NCBI RefSeq assembly: GCF_007672725.1 | Contig: NZ_VDTC01000007.1 | Coordinates: forward strand, 41,255 to 105,254 | DNA length: 64,000 nucleotides | From: Corynebacterium aurimucosum ATCC 700975 | Lineage (GTDB): Bacteria > Actinomycetota > Actinomycetes > Mycobacteriales > Mycobacteriaceae | Direction of reading: 5' to 3' | Shown here: in pieces, positions 8,092 through 16,472 of the stretch | Layout: each line of letters opens with the position of its first letter | Numbering within the stretch: the stretch's first letter is position 1 | Translations under genes and position numbers: made by a program | The notes under the pieces: generated by a model | Told to the model about the DNA's origin: nothing | The model's input: only the letters and a program-made list of their open reading frames with translations | Database searches by the model: none

Positions 8092-8748
8092 ATGCTTGAA
8101 GCCGTGCTCAATGCCTTTGCCGATTCCGTCAACGCCCTACTGATCGGAATCCTGGTGGCTATCGGCATCATGCTTCCGCGGGGGAGCTACCGCAAGATTG
8201 CGGCCCTCGTCATCGTCGGCGATTGGTTCGGTGTGCTCACCGCAGCCGCCGTGGTGATGTTCGTATTCGTCGGTATCCAGGACAAGGTTGCCGCGGCCTT
8301 GGAATCGCCTCTGCTGGGGTGGGGGCTGGTAGTCATTGGCCTTGCTCTGGGACTTCTAGCCTGGCGCTCCCAGGGCGAACCCAACGATATGGTGCAGAAA
8401 CTGCTCGGCCCGCTGCGCACTCCTTCGGCTAAGACCGTTGTGGTGGGCTATGCCATGGGCGTTATCCAGTCCTTGACCTCCGTGCCCTTTTTCTATGGCC
8501 TGATGCACCTAGCGGCCGGGGACTTTAGCAATACCGTTAAGTATGGTGGCCTCTTTTTCTACGCCACGTTTGCGCTCTCGCTGCCGACGGTGTGCGGATT
8601 ATTCATCGCCCTTGTGCGGGCGAAGCCACAGTCCTGGGCCGGACGCGCCTTTGCGTGGGCCCGGGAGAACTCCACCACCGTGACATTGTGGAGCGGCTAC
8701 GGCGTGGCCGCTTTCCTGGTGGTCATGGGCATCTTCGCTCTGCTTTAG
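8092..8748 (+). CDS. Small polytopic membrane protein, GAP/LysE-like
   Basis: 218 residues with about six hydrophobic segments. It opens with AFADSVNALLIGILVAIGIML, similar in layout to GAP (glycolipid-addressing) and LysE-type membrane proteins, where an N-terminal D-x-x-N-P/A motif lies in the first helix. In mycobacteria GAP-family proteins are linked to getting glycolipids to the cell surface. That makes its position head-to-head with the sulfolipid-type operon suggestive, but assignment here rests on topology and a short motif. I set the start by the leaderless -10 box. The end is convergent with the gamma-carbonic anhydrase gene. Confidence 0.65.
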   Translation: MLEAVLNAFADSVNALLIGILVAIGIMLPRGSYRKIAALVIVGDWFGVLTAAAVVMFVFVGIQDKVAAALESPLLGWGLVVIGLALGLLAWRSQGEPNDMVQKLLGPLRTPSAKTVVVGYAMGVIQSLTSVPFFYGLMHLAAGDFSNTVKYGGLFFYATFALSLPTVCGLFIALVRAKPQSWAGRAFAWARENSTTVTLWSGYGVAAFLVVMGIFALL

Positions 8749-8798
8749 GGGCTTGCCTTCAAGGCGACTCGGCAGCTGTCCTAGCTTCGCGGTGGTGG

Positions 8799-8869
8799 AA
8801 CTGCCCTAGTTGCCAAAATTCTGGCCAGATCGTGCGGCAGGCTCGGGAGTTTTGGCAACAACGGCAGTT
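8799..8869. repeat. Long bipartite inverted repeat between convergent genes
   Basis: Left arm is AACTGCC, 4 nt, TTGCCAAAA (8799-8818); right arm is TTTTGGCAA, 4 nt, GGCAGTT (8850-8869). All 16 paired positions match, with symmetric internal loops. Position between convergent stop codons suggests a two-way terminator, although no long T-run follows on either strand. Confidence 0.5.
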
Positions 8870-8876
8870 GCGACTG

Positions 8877-9422
8877 CTAGTCGTAGAGGACGGCGTCGAG
8901 AGGGAGGGCGTCGCCAAGCAGCGCCTGATTTTTTGAAATTTCGACGTAGCGCGCGGCGTGCGGTATGAAGGCGGCGGATTCCTCAGGGCTCAGCTCGCGC
9001 CGCACCTTGGCTGGAACCCCGGCGGCTAGTGTGCCGGCGGGAATGTCCTGGCCTTCGAGCACCACCGCGCCGGCGGCGATGAGAGAGCCAGGGCCCACGG
9101 TGGAGCCGGAGAGCAAGGTGGCTTTCATCCCGACGAGCGTGCCCGCACCCACCCGCGTGCCGTGGAGCATGGCCATGTGGCCCACGGTGACATCATCCTT
9201 CAGCACACACGGCTCGGTGGATTCAACGTGGATGACGCAGTTGTCCTGGATATTGACGCGGGCGCCTAGACGGATGGAACCAACGTCCCCGCGCAGCACG
9301 GAGCCATAAAACACGGAGGAGTCAGGGCCGATGGTGACGTCACCGATGATGGTGGCATTCGGGGCGATCCAGGCGCTGCGGTGGATGCGGGGAGTGCGTC
9401 CTTGGAAGGGAAGGATGAGCAT
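8877..9422 (-). CDS. Gamma-carbonic anhydrase family hexapeptide-repeat protein
   Basis: 181 residues with repeated [LIV]-G-x4 units from about residue 20 to 135, giving a left-handed beta helix that trimerises. Three histidines occupy the metal positions of gamma-carbonic anhydrases: His65 in CVIHVES, and His82 and His87 in VGHMAMLHG. Zinc or iron binding and CO2 hydration are therefore plausible. Many bacterial members (YrdA, PaaY) have low or unknown activity, some being CoA-thioesterases. It is followed upstream by a short unknown gene 6 bp away on the same strand, so the two are probably cotranscribed. Confidence 0.85.
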   Translation of the reverse strand: MLILPFQGRTPRIHRSAWIAPNATIIGDVTIGPDSSVFYGSVLRGDVGSIRLGARVNIQDNCVIHVESTEPCVLKDDVTVGHMAMLHGTRVGAGTLVGMKATLLSGSTVGPGSLIAAGAVVLEGQDIPAGTLAAGVPAKVRRELSPEESAAFIPHAARYVEISKNQALLGDALPLDAVLYD

Positions 9423-9428
9423 GGCAGG

Positions 9429-9836
9429 CTAGCTTTCTTCAGGGGTGGTTTCGATGGAGACCGCAAGCGACTCGGAGACTTCATAATCGCCGGGCGTGGC
9501 GCTGATCTGGGCCAGCATGTCCCGTTCCGCAGGGGATAGCGGGATGGCCCAGCCCCGCTTGGGATCATGGACCGGACGCTGTGCCTTCGTCGTGGGGGAA
9601 AGATGCACCGTGGTCTTAGAGCCACTTAAGCGCGCGGGCTCGCCGGAGCGCGCCACCTCACTGAGTACCTGTGCGCCGGCTGGGGAGGTAACCAGGATGA
9701 TGAGGCCGCCGGCCGTGTGGACGGACAGGTGGTCTACGGAGACCTCGACGGCGTGGGGATCCGGGGAGGCCAAGCGGACGGTGGGGGAGCCGCCGAGCTT
9801 ATCGACGATATCCTTTACCGCGGAAAACAAACTCAT
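9429..9836 (-). CDS. Hypothetical 135-residue protein
   Basis: Short soluble protein beginning MSLFSAVKDIVDKLGG, with a central segment HTAGGLIILVTSPAGAQVLSEVA and an acidic C-terminus. I do not recognise a domain. It is the first gene of a two-gene unit with the gamma-carbonic anhydrase (6 bp gap) and diverges from the patatin gene with about 35 bp between starts. Codon use and length are consistent with a real gene, and both neighbours respect its borders. Confidence 0.65.
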   Translation of the reverse strand: MSLFSAVKDIVDKLGGSPTVRLASPDPHAVEVSVDHLSVHTAGGLIILVTSPAGAQVLSEVARSGEPARLSGSKTTVHLSPTTKAQRPVHDPKRGWAIPLSPAERDMLAQISATPGDYEVSESLAVSIETTPEES

Positions 9837-9871
9837 GGCGCGATCCTAGCGCGGGGGTACCATCGTGCAGT

Positions 9872-10741
9872 GTGATTGACGCGAAAGATACAGCACTCGT
9901 CATTGAAGGCGGCGGTATGCGCAATTCCTATACCGCCGCGTGCATCGTCAAACTCCTAAAGGAGGAGGTGGAATTCGGCTGGGTCGGAGGCGTGTCCGCG
10001 GGCTCCTCGCACACCGTGAACTTCCTTTCCCGCGATGTGGTTCGCTCCGAGGAATCCTTCGTGGACTTTGCCAAGAACCCCAGCTTCGGCGGCCTGGGCT
10101 CACTGTTGCGCGGTAGCGGCTACTTCAATGCGGAGTTCATCTACGAGAAGGCTGCGGACCAGGACATGCCCTTTGACTGGGAAGCCTTTGACGCTAACCC
10201 GGCGCAGGTGTGCATTTCCGCCGCGCGCGCAGATACGGGGGAGAGCGTGTATTGGGGGCGTGAAGACATCAAGACGCAGGAAGACCTGATGGTGCGTGTG
10301 CGCGCCTCCTCGACGCTGCCGTTGATCATGCCGATGCGCGTCATCGACGGTGCGCCGTATGTCGACGGCGCCATGGGGGAATCCGGCGGCATCCTCATCG
10401 AGCAGGCGGAGAAGGCCGGGTTTGAGAAGTTCCTGTTCCTGGGGTCGAAACCGCGTGGCTACGTGCGGCCTGAGGTGGGGCGGCCGGCGGCGCTGCGACG
10501 AATCTTCCGAAAGTACCCTGCCGTAGCGGAGGCGATGATTGCTCGGCCGGCCCGGTACAACGCCTCCAAGGACCGGCTTCTGGAGCTGGAAAAGGAGGGG
10601 AGCGCACAGCTTTTCTTCCCGGAGGATATGCAGGTGGCATCGACTGAGCGTTCTGTGACAAAGCTGCGCTCCAACTATGAGGCTGGGCGCGCGCAGACCT
10701 ATGCCGAATGGCCGGCGTGGAAGGAATTCCTCAGCAGCTAG
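9872..10741 (+). CDS. Patatin-like phospholipase/acyl hydrolase
   Basis: 289 residues with the full patatin dyad layout. The glycine-rich oxyanion loop EGGGMRN is at residues 12-18, the nucleophile Ser42 lies in GVSAGS, and the catalytic Asp166 lies in VDGAMGE. This resembles RssA/YjjU-type bacterial patatins that cleave lipid esters. There is no signal peptide, so it should act inside the cell. The start is a GTG. A TACCAT box at 9858-9863 ends 8 nt upstream with no ribosome-binding site, again suggesting a leaderless transcript. Confidence 0.88.
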   Translation: MIDAKDTALVIEGGGMRNSYTAACIVKLLKEEVEFGWVGGVSAGSSHTVNFLSRDVVRSEESFVDFAKNPSFGGLGSLLRGSGYFNAEFIYEKAADQDMPFDWEAFDANPAQVCISAARADTGESVYWGREDIKTQEDLMVRVRASSTLPLIMPMRVIDGAPYVDGAMGESGGILIEQAEKAGFEKFLFLGSKPRGYVRPEVGRPAALRRIFRKYPAVAEAMIARPARYNASKDRLLELEKEGSAQLFFPEDMQVASTERSVTKLRSNYEAGRAQTYAEWPAWKEFLSS

Positions 10742-10760
10742 TGAGCTCAGCGGGGTCGTG

Positions 10761-10795
10761 CGCGACTCACTTTTGCCAACACGGTGTGAGTCGCG
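10761..10795 (+). terminator. Hairpin after the patatin gene
   Basis: A perfect 10-bp stem (CGCGACTCAC at 10761-10770 with GTGAGTCGCG at 10786-10795) lies 20 bp after the patatin stop and 69 bp before the AspT-like gene. The loop is 15 nt and no T-run follows, so it may be a Rho-type or weak terminator. Confidence 0.45.
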
Positions 10796-10863
10796 CCTCC
10801 TCTAGGGAGGAGAAGCGGACCCATGCATGGAGTTTTCTGAGTGTTTTCTTACAATGATTTCCC

Positions 10864-12429
10864 GTGTTGGCACTATTTGATGGAAATATTTGGCTGAGCA
10901 TTTTCTTTATTGCTTTGCTCGGCACGTTATTTGGCATGATTCCTTTTGGCCCGCTGCGCTTCGGCGCAGCCGGCACCTTGTTCGTGGGATTGGCCATCGG
11001 CGCCTTTATCGATCTCGACGGCACGATTTTAAGCAGCCTGCAGGAGATGGGCCTTGGCCTCTTCATCTATATGCAGGGCTTGTCTGCCGGCGAGCGCTTC
11101 TTCAAAGGCTTCTCTGAACAGCTCAAGCACATGATTACTGCCGCGATAGCGGTGGTGGGTGCTGCCGCCGTGGCACTTCTCGCGGGCGGCTGGTTGGGAC
11201 TGTCGCCCTTGCTCTCCGTGGGCGTGTTCTCCGGTGCGACGACCTCGACGGCATCGCTTGCCGTGGCGCAACAGCAAACGGGCGAGGAACTGCCCGCCGT
11301 GGGCTACTCCTTGGGCTATCCGGTAGGCGTGGCCGTCGCTATCCTCCTGGTAGCTTTTCTGCTCAAGCAGTCCTGGCCGGCCACTAAGGACAAGGACAAT
11401 TCCGCGGAGGAGGTCTTTCGCTCCCGGACTATTCGGGTGACCAAGGACATCACCTACGAGGAGCTGGTGGAGCGATTCGAGGATCAGTTTGTTATCGCCA
11501 CGATTCGCCGCGGCAATATCCGAACCGTGGCCGGGGACCATCCGGAGATTCGCAAGGGTGACATCCTGCGCGTACTCGTGACGAAGGCGAAAAGGCACGA
11601 GCTTACCGCTGCCCTAGGCAAGCGTCAGCCTCAAGTGCCCTTCGTGGACAAGCGTTTGGTCATTGAAACCGTGGTGGTGTCGAACTCCGATATTGCTGGT
11701 CGAACCGTGGAGGACCTCAACCTCTTCAAGCGCTACGGTGGCCGCATTGTCCACGTGCAACGCGGTGATGAAGAGTTCCTGGCTAGCTTCGATACGCACC
11801 TCGATGCAGGCGACCGGGTGACGGTGATTGTGGATCAGGACCGCCTGGGTGATATTCGCGATTACTTCGGTGACTCGGTTCAGGGTTACTCGCAGCTGAA
11901 CTGGGTTGCTGTCGGTGGTGGTCTGTTCCTGGGCTACCTCATCGCGCTCATTGTGGTTCCACTACCGGGTGGCACGTCCTTCGAGCTTGGCTTTGCGCTG
12001 GGCCCATTGATTACCGGACTTGTTCTCGGAGCTCTGCACCGCACGCGCCGCGTGCCCTGGAAGGTTCCGGCTTCTATCAATCTGGCTCTTCAGCAGTGGG
12101 GCCTGGTTATCTTCTTGGCTTCGGTGGGCTTGGCCTCAAGTGAAGCTTTCCAGTCCACGGCATTCTCCTGGATGGGCCTGAAATGCATGGCTCTCGCCGC
12201 CATCATTACCGTGGTTGTCGTCGTCCTCTTCGCTGTGGCTAACAGGTTCCTCGGCCAGTCAGAAACCCGCACCGCGGGCGGCGTTTCCGGCATCTTTGGC
12301 CAGCCTGCCGTGGTCGACTACGCCACAGGAATCAGCACGGATTCCCGCATTATGACTGGCTACGCGGCCACCATTGTGGTGGCGCAGATAGTCAAAATCG
12401 TGGTCATTCCGTTGATGCTCACGGTCTAA
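10864..12429 (+). CDS. AspT/YidE-type transporter with two RCK-C (TrkA-C) domains
   Basis: 521-residue inner-membrane protein of the aspartate:alanine exchanger family. About five hydrophobic helices (residues 5-165) are followed by a soluble region with two TrkA-C-like domains (about 180-345), then five or six more helices. Family signatures include GVFSGATTSTASLAVAQQ in the first half and the equivalent GVSGIFGQPAVVDYATG near the C-terminus, each forming a re-entrant loop. Such proteins exchange carboxylates or amino acids; the substrate is not predictable here. I used the GTG at 10864; a TTG at 10867 is possible. A strong hairpin terminator follows. Confidence 0.85.
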   Translation: MLALFDGNIWLSIFFIALLGTLFGMIPFGPLRFGAAGTLFVGLAIGAFIDLDGTILSSLQEMGLGLFIYMQGLSAGERFFKGFSEQLKHMITAAIAVVGAAAVALLAGGWLGLSPLLSVGVFSGATTSTASLAVAQQQTGEELPAVGYSLGYPVGVAVAILLVAFLLKQSWPATKDKDNSAEEVFRSRTIRVTKDITYEELVERFEDQFVIATIRRGNIRTVAGDHPEIRKGDILRVLVTKAKRHELTAALGKRQPQVPFVDKRLVIETVVVSNSDIAGRTVEDLNLFKRYGGRIVHVQRGDEEFLASFDTHLDAGDRVTVIVDQDRLGDIRDYFGDSVQGYSQLNWVAVGGGLFLGYLIALIVVPLPGGTSFELGFALGPLITGLVLGALHRTRRVPWKVPASINLALQQWGLVIFLASVGLASSEAFQSTAFSWMGLKCMALAAIITVVVVVLFAVANRFLGQSETRTAGGVSGIFGQPAVVDYATGISTDSRIMTGYAATIVVAQIVKIVVIPLMLTV

Positions 12430-12444
12430 TCTGCCACGAAAACT

Positions 12445-12477
12445 GCTGCGGGGAGCCTAGTCAGTGCTCCCCGCAGC
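12445..12477 (+). terminator. Strong hairpin terminator after the AspT-like gene
   Basis: GCTGCGGGGAGC (12445-12456) pairs perfectly with GCTCCCCGCAGC (12466-12477) across a 9-nt loop. TGGCCGTTTT follows. It separates the transporter from the thiolase operon. Confidence 0.75.
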
Positions 12478-12627
12478 TGGCCGTTTTGGAGCCTTCACCG
12501 CACTTCAAACTGTTTTGTGTCGTGCTGCTTTGGGATTGTGCGAGCATACATTGATGCAAAAGGGTGGCGCGGCACACAATCCAGCGGTACGATTCTGGTT
12601 AACTTCGTACAGTTTGGAGAGCGAAAT

Positions 12628-13806
12628 ATGGACATCGTTATTGCGGGCGCTGCCCGCACGCCTTTCGGCAAGTTGCTTGGTTCCCTTGCACCCTTGTCTG
12701 CAACGGAGCTTGGCTCCCGCGCCATCGCTGCCGCACTCGAGCAGGCACAGGTTCACCCTGACGACGTCGATGCCGTGATGTGTGGCCAGGTTCTGCAGGC
12801 TGGTGTGGGGCAGAATCCCACGAAGCAAGCAGCACTCGGGGCAGGGATTTCTCCGAACGCGCACACCGCAACGGTCAACAAGGTCTGTTTGTCTGGTTTG
12901 ACCGCGATTATCGACGCCTCCCGGCTCCTTCGCTCCGGTGAGGCCACGGTGGTGGTCGCTGGGGGAATGGAGTCGATGTCAAACGCGCCGCACCTACTGC
13001 CGCAGTCACGCAGTGGGAAGAAGTTCGGTACCGTCGAACTGCTCGATCATATGGAACACGATGGCTTGCGCGCGGCCGACCTGGGGATTTCGATGGGCTC
13101 GCTGTCAGAGAAATATGCCGAACGCTATCCCGCAACCCGCCAAGAGCAAGATCGCTGTGCCGCGTTGTCCCACCAGCGCGCTGTGCAAGCGAGTGAGGAG
13201 GGGGCCTTCGACAAGGAGATCGCTCCCATAACGGTATCGAGCAAGCGCGGCGAGGTCCTCATCTCACGCGATGAAGGAATTCGGGAAGGGGTTACTGAAG
13301 AAACCTTGGCCGGGTTGCGACCAGCTTTTCAGAGCGATGGGAGTATTACCGCTGGCAATTCCTCACCCATCACGGATGGGGCGGCTGCAGTAGTTCTCAC
13401 CACACGTGAGCACGCGGAAAAGGAAGGACTGCCGGTCATGGCGGTCCTACGTGCGCCAGGGCAGGTAGCCGGTCCGGATTCATCCTTGCAGGAGCAACCC
13501 GCTCGGGCTCTCCTCGCAGCCCTTGAGCGCCAAGGCTGGGGCATTGCTGATCTCGATCACATTGAGATCAATGAGGCTTTCGCCGCAGTGGTGGTTCATT
13601 CTGCCAAGGTCCTCGGTATCAATCCCGATGATGTGAACCCGCAGGGCGGTGCGATTGCCCTGGGGCATCCTATCGGTGCATCCGGTGCCCGGCTCGTAGC
13701 CCATGCGGCGCATCGCCTTGCGAGCGGCCAGGCCCATCGCGCGGGTGTCACTTTGTGCGGCGGCGGTGGCCAGGGTGAAGCGCTGTTGCTTGAAGCTCCA
13801 CACTAG
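12628..13806 (+). CDS. Acetyl-CoA acyltransferase (thiolase)
   Basis: 392-residue thiolase that cleaves 3-oxoacyl-CoA with CoA, or condenses acetyl-CoA in reverse. The acyl-accepting Cys87 lies in VNKVCLSG, the His in GHPIGASGARLV, and the second Cys in VTLCGGGGQG, so all catalytic residues are intact. The start at 12628 follows GGAGA 7 nt upstream; the longer reading frame back to 12517 lacks family-like sequence. It opens a three-gene unit with HIBYL-CoA hydrolase and enoyl-CoA hydratase. That context suggests 2-methylacetoacetyl-CoA from isoleucine, or acetoacetyl-CoA, as substrate. Confidence 0.9.
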   Translation: MDIVIAGAARTPFGKLLGSLAPLSATELGSRAIAAALEQAQVHPDDVDAVMCGQVLQAGVGQNPTKQAALGAGISPNAHTATVNKVCLSGLTAIIDASRLLRSGEATVVVAGGMESMSNAPHLLPQSRSGKKFGTVELLDHMEHDGLRAADLGISMGSLSEKYAERYPATRQEQDRCAALSHQRAVQASEEGAFDKEIAPITVSSKRGEVLISRDEGIREGVTEETLAGLRPAFQSDGSITAGNSSPITDGAAAVVLTTREHAEKEGLPVMAVLRAPGQVAGPDSSLQEQPARALLAALERQGWGIADLDHIEINEAFAAVVVHSAKVLGINPDDVNPQGGAIALGHPIGASGARLVAHAAHRLASGQAHRAGVTLCGGGGQGEALLLEAPH

Positions 13807-13843
13807 AACGCGCCCGATTGTCCATAAAGAGGAGGAATAGACG

Positions 13844-14902
13844 ATGACGAATGAAATTATCCACGACATCCGCGGCCATGCTGGTGTTCTTACGCTAAAC
13901 CGGCCCAAGGCCATTAACGCGCTAAATCAGACAATGATTGATGAGATGACGTCAGTTTTGAAGGACTGGCAGGACGATGATCGCGTCAAGCTCGTTATCC
14001 TCCGGGGCGCGGGTGATCGTGGGCTGTGTGCTGGTGGCGATGTTGCGGCCTTGTACCACGATGCACTGGAGGGCGGCACGGCAGGCGCCCATTTCTGGAA
14101 GACGGAATATGAACTGAACTATTTAATCTCCACCTATTCCAAGCCCTATGCGGCGCTCATGGAAGGCATCGTGCTGGGCGGCGGAATTGGTGTCTCAGCG
14201 CACGCCTCACACCGCATTGTTTGCGAGGATTCGCGCATTGGAATGCCGGAGGTTGGGATTGGGTATTCGCCCGATGCCGGTGGGTCCTATCTTCTGTCCC
14301 GAGCTGCGGATCGTCTTGGCCGGCACTTGGCGTATACCGCGATCCACGTGGGGGCCGCGGAGGCGATCGATACCGGCTTCGCGGACTACTTCGTGCCCAA
14401 GGACAAGCTCGATGCTCTCGTTGAGCAGCTGGTGGAGACGGGCGACCCAGCCGATATTGAGAAGTTCACTGAGTCAGTGGGCCCAGGCTTCGGTAAGGAC
14501 CGCGCCGAAATGGTGGACGTCTACGCCGCAGACACCGCTGAAGAGACCCTTGCCCGCCTGCAAGAACGTGCAGCAGCAGGCGGCGACGGGCATTGGGCGG
14601 CGAAGGCCGCCAAGCGGATGAGCTTGAATTCCCCGCTGGGCATTCGCGTCACCGAGGAATCCTTAAATCGCAATGCGACGATGAGCTTCGCGGAGACCTT
14701 GACCCAGGAGTTCTGGATGTCCGTGAACATGCAAAAACACAAGGAATTTGTGGAGGGAATTCGCGCGCAAATCGTGGATAAGGACCGCAATCCCTCCTGG
14801 GAATATGAGTCCATCGGCGCCGTCCCCGACGACGTGGTGGCTTCTGTCCTTGAACCCATCGAGGGCAGCGTGGAAGCCCCAGAATTCAACGATCACCACT
14901 GA
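13844..14902 (+). CDS. 3-hydroxyisobutyryl-CoA hydrolase (valine pathway)
   Basis: 352-residue crotonase-fold hydrolase that releases free 3-hydroxyisobutyrate from its CoA ester. Evidence: VLTLNRPKAINALN near residue 15, LCAGGDVAAL (61-70), GIVLGGGIGVS (108-118), and MPEVGIGYSPDAGGSY with catalytic Glu136 and Asp144 eight residues apart. The C-terminal HIBCH extension is present. A GAGGAGGAA ribosome-binding site precedes the ATG. Its product feeds MmsB at 26762. It is cotranscribed with the thiolase (37 bp) and the enoyl-CoA hydratase (40 bp). Confidence 0.9.
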   Translation: MTNEIIHDIRGHAGVLTLNRPKAINALNQTMIDEMTSVLKDWQDDDRVKLVILRGAGDRGLCAGGDVAALYHDALEGGTAGAHFWKTEYELNYLISTYSKPYAALMEGIVLGGGIGVSAHASHRIVCEDSRIGMPEVGIGYSPDAGGSYLLSRAADRLGRHLAYTAIHVGAAEAIDTGFADYFVPKDKLDALVEQLVETGDPADIEKFTESVGPGFGKDRAEMVDVYAADTAEETLARLQERAAAGGDGHWAAKAAKRMSLNSPLGIRVTEESLNRNATMSFAETLTQEFWMSVNMQKHKEFVEGIRAQIVDKDRNPSWEYESIGAVPDDVVASVLEPIEGSVEAPEFNDHH

Positions 14903-14942
14903 TTAAATACCAATCAAGAACCACAGGAAGGACACTATTACC

Positions 14943-15707
14943 ATGGCAATTCTTAGCGAGAAGCGCGGCCGCGTCGCACTCATCACGCTCAATCGTCCGG
15001 AGGCGCTTAATGCCCTGAACAACGACACCATGCTTGAAGTTACCCAGGCAGTTCAGGAATTCGACGCCGATGCAGAAGTAGGGGCAATCGTCATTACCGG
15101 TTCAGAGAAAGCGTTTGCGGCCGGTGCAGATATCAAGGAAATGTCTTCGAAGTCGGCGACAGAGATGTACACCGCGGATTGGTTCGCAGGTTGGGACGTC
15201 CTCACACGAGCCCGCACGCCGATCATCGCTGCAGTGAACGGATACGCGCTCGGTGGAGGTTGCGAGCTGGCTATGATGTGTGACTTCATCATCGCTGGCG
15301 ACAAGGCCAAGTTTGGCCAGCCGGAAGTCAACTTGGGAGTCACGCCAGGCATGGGAGGATCCCAGCGACTGACCCGAGCTATCGGAAAGGCGAAGGCCAT
15401 GGAGATGTGCCTGACTGGCCGCATGATGGCAGCCGAGGAAGCAGAACGCTCCGGCTTGGTAGCACGCGTGGTTCCTGCCGGTGAGCTCCTTGACTCGGCG
15501 CTGGAGACGGCGAAGCTCATCGCTTCAAAGTCCTTCGTGGCAACGTCTCAAATCAAAGAGCAAGTCAATGCGGTTGATGAACTCTCATTGTCCCAAGGTA
15601 TCCAGTTCGAGCGCCGTACCTTCCACGCTTTGTTCTCTTCTCATGATCAGAAGGAAGGCATGGCAGCCTTTGTAGAGAAGCGCGACCCGGAGTTTAAGCA
15701 CGCTTAA
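14943..15707 (+). CDS. Enoyl-CoA hydratase
   Basis: 254-residue crotonase that adds water to 2-enoyl-CoA. Catalytic Glu108 ([11 protein letters not shown]) and Glu128 ([16 protein letters not shown]) are both present, 20 residues apart as in the classical enzyme. The oxyanion segments [10 protein letters not shown] and ALGGGCELA are intact. In this operon likely substrates are methacrylyl-CoA and tiglyl-CoA, by inference. An AGGAAGG site lies before the ATG. The downstream MarR gene converges on it. Confidence 0.9.
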   Translation: MAILSEKRGRVALITLNRPEALNALNNDTMLEVTQAVQEFDADAEVGAIVITGSEKAFAAGADIKEMSSKSATEMYTADWFAGWDVLTRARTPIIAAVNGYALGGGCELAMMCDFIIAGDKAKFGQPEVNLGVTPGMGGSQRLTRAIGKAKAMEMCLTGRMMAAEEAERSGLVARVVPAGELLDSALETAKLIASKSFVATSQIKEQVNAVDELSLSQGIQFERRTFHALFSSHDQKEGMAAFVEKRDPEFKHA

Positions 15708-15784
15708 ACCCTTAACCGCGAGTTAGCCTTTTTGGCTTCTTCGGTCGCATGCGCGTGGGGGCACGCGTCTGAAAGAACAGATGG

Positions 15785-16285
15785 CTACTGAGCGTCGGAC
15801 TCCTCGACATCTTCGCCTGCTGCGCGACGGATGCGGTTGGCAGCAGCAATGATGCGGTCTTGCTCGCCAGTAGAAAGCGCAACGGAAGCAAAATAGCGAT
15901 CAAGAGCAGGCCCCGCCGCCGAGGCCAACACGATGCCTTGGTCGGTGACCATGACCAAGGTTGAGCGTTTGTCTTTTGGATCGCTGACACGCTCGATAAG
16001 TTCGTCCTTCTCAAGTTTGCGCACCGTGTGAGTGAGTGACGCCGGTGGAAGCTGAAGCCGAGCGCTGATTTTAGACATGGGCATGCTTCCCGCACGTGAC
16101 CACATGAGCACAGCGAGGACCTCAAACTGGTTGTAGCTTACCCCATAAGGAGCCAGCACATCTTCGGCGCCATTACGCAAAATGTGTGCGGCACGTTCGA
16201 AGGAGGATACCGTGGCGAGGCCACGAGCAGAGCGCGCGGAATAACGCTTCGTCCACTGACGGCGTGCTTCAGCGATGATATCCAT
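15785..16285 (-). CDS. MarR-family transcriptional regulator
   Basis: 166-residue winged-helix regulator. The recognition helix and wing read RLQLPPASLTHTVRKLEKDELIERV followed by DPKDKRSTLVMVTDQG, the MarR signature, at about residues 78-118. Helices on both sides supply the dimer interface. It converges with the thiolase-hydrolase-hydratase operon and is a natural candidate to control it, perhaps sensing an acyl-CoA or aromatic acid. No clear operator can be assigned by eye. Confidence 0.85.
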   Translation of the reverse strand: MDIIAEARRQWTKRYSARSARGLATVSSFERAAHILRNGAEDVLAPYGVSYNQFEVLAVLMWSRAGSMPMSKISARLQLPPASLTHTVRKLEKDELIERVSDPKDKRSTLVMVTDQGIVLASAAGPALDRYFASVALSTGEQDRIIAAANRIRRAAGEDVEESDAQ

Positions 16286-16427
16286 GAGCGGAAAAGGACC
16301 TCCTTGCGGTACGTGAGATAACTATAAATGAGAGCTTCGCTGTTCTAAGTACCCGACCACACGCATCGCGGATAGGGCCGCAGACGGGGGAGAGCTACCG
16401 GGGGATTATGGCGTCGCAGATGCGAAA

Positions 16428-16448
16428 GCCCCAGCAGTGGGCTGGGGC
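16428..16448 (-). terminator. Terminator after the acyl-CoA synthetase gene
   Basis: GCCCCAGC (16428-16435) pairs with GCTGGGGC (16441-16448) across a 5-nt loop. Read on the minus strand, the stem is followed by CTTTCGC. It lies 25 bp after the synthetase stop. Confidence 0.65.
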
Positions 16449-16472
16449 CTGCGTTGCTGAAGGGCGGTGGGG

